Assembly: GCA_002365175.1 (NCBI GenBank)
Contig: DEZK01000016.1
Location: forward strand, 1 to 64,000
DNA length: 64,000 nt
Source of the DNA: Raskinella chloraquaticus (SeqCode)
Lineage (GTDB): Bacteria; Pseudomonadota; Alphaproteobacteria; Rhizobiales; UBA4765
Direction of reading: 5' to 3'
Part shown: positions 62,374-64,000 of the stretch, in pieces
Position numbering within the stretch: position 1 is the first letter of the stretch
Layout of the letters: every line of letters starts with the position of its first letter
The notes under the pieces: model-generated
What the model was told of the DNA's origin: nothing
What the model saw: only the letters and a program-made list of their open reading frames with translations
Databases searched by the model: none
Program-made: the position numbers and the translations under genes

Positions 62374-62468
62374 TAGTTCCGATCAATCACAGGTGGAAAG
62401 ACCTATTTCTTGAACAGGCAGCGGTTTCGCCCCGGCGGAGCCCATGCTAGCCAGAGGCAGGAGACATC

Positions 62469-63131
62469 ATGCCCCGCCCCCTGAAGATTGCCCCTTCGCT
62501 GCTTGCCGCCGACTTCGCCGCTCTTGGTGCAGAAACCCGCGCTATCGATGAAGCGGGTGCCGACTGGCTTCATCTCGACATCATGGACGGGCATTTCGTG
62601 CCCAATATCAGTTTCGGTCCGGCCATCGTCAAGGCTCTGCGCCCGCATTCGACGAAGCCCTTCGATGTCCACCTGATGATCGCGCCGGTCGATCCCTATA
62701 TACCGGCCTTTGCGGCGGCAGGCGCTGATCTCATCTCGCTGCACGTTGAAGCAGGACCCCACCTCCATCGTTCGCTTGGCCTTATTCGCAGCCTTGGCAA
62801 GAAAGCGGGCGTCGTCATCAATCCCGGCACGCCGGCATCAGCGGTTGAGGCAGTGCTTGATCTCGTCGACCTCGTGCTGGTGATGAGCGTCAACCCCGGC
62901 TTCGGCGGCCAAAGCTTCATTGACGGCGCGCTCACCAGCCTGCGCCACGTGGCGGCTCTTGTCGGTGAGCGACCCATCGACATTGAGGTTGATGGCGGCA
63001 TCGGCCCCGAGAATGCAGGAGCGGCGTGCGCTGCAGGCGCCAATGTTCTGGTGGCCGGCTCATCGATCTTCAAGGACGGCCCTGCTACCTACCGATCAGC
63101 CATCGAGGCGCTGCGCCGCGCTGCCGCCTGA
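62469..63131 (+). CDS. rpe: Ribulose-phosphate 3-epimerase
   Basis: A 220-residue TIM-barrel enzyme with IAPSLLAADFAAL, the metal/phosphate site LHLDIMDGHFVPNISFGP, VMSVNPGFGGQSF and IDIEVDGGI, the hallmarks of Rpe. It interconverts ribulose 5-phosphate and xylulose 5-phosphate in the pentose phosphate and Calvin pathways. It is 28 bases upstream of purB, a conserved neighbourhood in Hyphomicrobiales. AGGAG precedes the ATG. Confidence 0.95.
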   Translation: MPRPLKIAPSLLAADFAALGAETRAIDEAGADWLHLDIMDGHFVPNISFGPAIVKALRPHSTKPFDVHLMIAPVDPYIPAFAAAGADLISLHVEAGPHLHRSLGLIRSLGKKAGVVINPGTPASAVEAVLDLVDLVLVMSVNPGFGGQSFIDGALTSLRHVAALVGERPIDIEVDGGIGPENAGAACAAGANVLVAGSSIFKDGPATYRSAIEALRRAAA

Positions 63132-63159
63132 AAAAAAAATCGATTTTCCGAGGTTACCC

Positions 63160-64000
63160 ATGATCCCCCGCTATGCTCGTCCCGCCATGACAGCCATCTG
63201 GTCGCCAGAAACGCGCTTCCGTATCTGGTTTGAAATCGAGGCGCACGCGACCGATGCGCTGGCCGAGCTTGGCGTTGTGCCGAAATCCGCAGCGGCTCTC
63301 ATCTGGGAGAAGGGAGACAAGGCCAGTTTCGACAGCGCCCGCATCGATGCAATCGAGCGCGAGGTGAAGCACGACGTCATCGCCTTTCTCACCCATGTGA
63401 GCGAAATCGTGGGCCCTGAAGCGCGTTTCCTGCACCAGGGCCTCACCTCATCGGACGTGCTTGATACCTGCCTTGCCGTTCAATTAAGCCGCGCTGCCGA
63501 TCTTCTGCTTGCCGATCTCGACGCGCTGCTGGCCGCCCTGAAAAAGCGCGCCTATGAGCATAAATTGACCGCTTGCGTCGGTCGCTCGCATGGCATCCAT
63601 GCCGAGCCAACGACGTTTGGCATCAAACTGGCAACTTACTACGCGGAATTTCAGCGTGCCCGCGCCCGGCTGGTGACGGCGCGCGCTGAAATCGCCACCT
63701 GCGCCATCTCAGGGGCGGTCGGCACGTTTGCCAATGTCGATCCGCGTGTCGAAGCCCATGTGGCAGCGAAGCTAGGCCTGGCCGTCGAGCCAGTGTCGAC
63801 CCAGGTGATCCCGCGCGACCGCCATGCCGCTTTCTTCACCGCCCTTGCCGTGGTCGCTTCCTCGATTGAGCGGCTTGCCACCGAAGTGCGCCATCTCCAG
63901 CGCTCGGAAGTGCTGGAAGCGGAAGAATTCTTCGCCCCTGGCCAGAAGGGTTCATCCGCCATGCCACACAAGCGCAATCCGGTCCTGAGTGAAAACCTCA
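63160..64000 (+). CDS. purB: Adenylosuccinate lyase (partial, runs off the window)
   Basis: 280 codons of PurB from ATG 63160 (GAGG about 7 bases upstream): MIPRYARPAMTAIWSPETRF, HQGLTSSDVLDTCLAV, the His-containing GRSHGIHAEPTTFG and, at the window edge, the signature GSSAMPHKRNPVLSENL. It converts SAICAR to AICAR and adenylosuccinate to AMP. The frame is open to the end of the window. Confidence 0.95.
   Translation, partial: MIPRYARPAMTAIWSPETRFRIWFEIEAHATDALAELGVVPKSAAALIWEKGDKASFDSARIDAIEREVKHDVIAFLTHVSEIVGPEARFLHQGLTSSDVLDTCLAVQLSRAADLLLADLDALLAALKKRAYEHKLTACVGRSHGIHAEPTTFGIKLATYYAEFQRARARLVTARAEIATCAISGAVGTFANVDPRVEAHVAAKLGLAVEPVSTQVIPRDRHAAFFTALAVVASSIERLATEVRHLQRSEVLEAEEFFAPGQKGSSAMPHKRNPVLSENL

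Noticed and set aside
1..64000. CRISPR array, tRNA or rRNA genes
   Set aside because: No regularly spaced repeats and no cloverleaf or rRNA-like sequence were noticed on reading; a dedicated scan was not possible.

Overview
The window looks like chromosomal DNA of an alphaproteobacterium, most likely of the order Hyphomicrobiales. The GC content appears high, the genes are tightly packed with many 4-base ATGA overlaps, an rpe-purB pair sits at the right end, and there are a PleC-like sensor kinase, an EcfG-unrelated SigF/NrsF pair of the Caulobacter type, and insertion sequence remnants typical of rhizobia. The genus cannot be decided from the sequence alone.

Left part (1-27.7 kb): after a graveyard of IS5 and IS630 transposase fragments come three catabolic islands, each with its own uptake system. 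(1) 1.5-8.9 kb: a Dpp/Opp-type ABC transporter on the minus strand, divergent from an amidase and an aspartate/glutamate racemase-like enzyme. (2) 9.0-18.3 kb: an eight-gene minus-strand operon made of a complete LIV-type ABC transporter, an acyl-CoA dehydrogenase, a quinone-reductase-like dehydrogenase and an acyl-CoA synthetase, divergent from a LysR regulator; it looks like uptake, CoA activation and oxidation of an unknown carboxylic acid. (3) 18.6-27.7 kb: a LacI-controlled minus-strand operon with a taurine/sulfonate-type ABC transporter (two different permeases), a DegT-type PLP aminotransferase, and a HisD-family enzyme closely resembling HpsN (sulfopropanediol 3-dehydrogenase), followed by an SDR and a zinc alcohol dehydrogenase that match the HpsO/HpsP slots. 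This suggests dihydroxypropanesulfonate or related C3-sulfonate catabolism and is the most interesting metabolic lead.

Middle part (27.8-44.6 kb): accessory and decaying DNA. It holds a conjugation remnant (CopG-like gene plus traG with an in-frame TGA), a methyltransferase, a decayed IS3-family element with clear terminal repeats, a phosphodiesterase plus Ugp-like ABC operon without an ATPase gene, a HipA-like kinase whose start is cut off by an IS5 scar, a chemoreceptor, a higBA toxin-antitoxin pair with a nonsense mutation in the toxin but an intact antitoxin and a perfect operator palindrome, and an ECF sigma factor/NrsF anti-sigma operon followed by a YHS-domain gene. Both of those units carry the same promoter motif GTAACC-N16-CGAA. 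A cydA remnant with a 20-bp tandem duplication closes this part.

Right part (44.9-64 kb): nucleotide-sugar dehydrogenase and WbpB-like oxidoreductase, diaminopropionate ammonia-lyase-like enzyme, a tyrosine-phosphatase-like protein, an AhpD-like protein divergent from a LysR regulator, a double-cupin protein, a globin-coupled chemoreceptor, two SDRs, a CDF metal exporter, aminopeptidase N, a PleC-like histidine kinase, a 270-bp MITE-like element flanked by TA, rpe and the start of purB. No tRNA, rRNA or CRISPR array was recognised.
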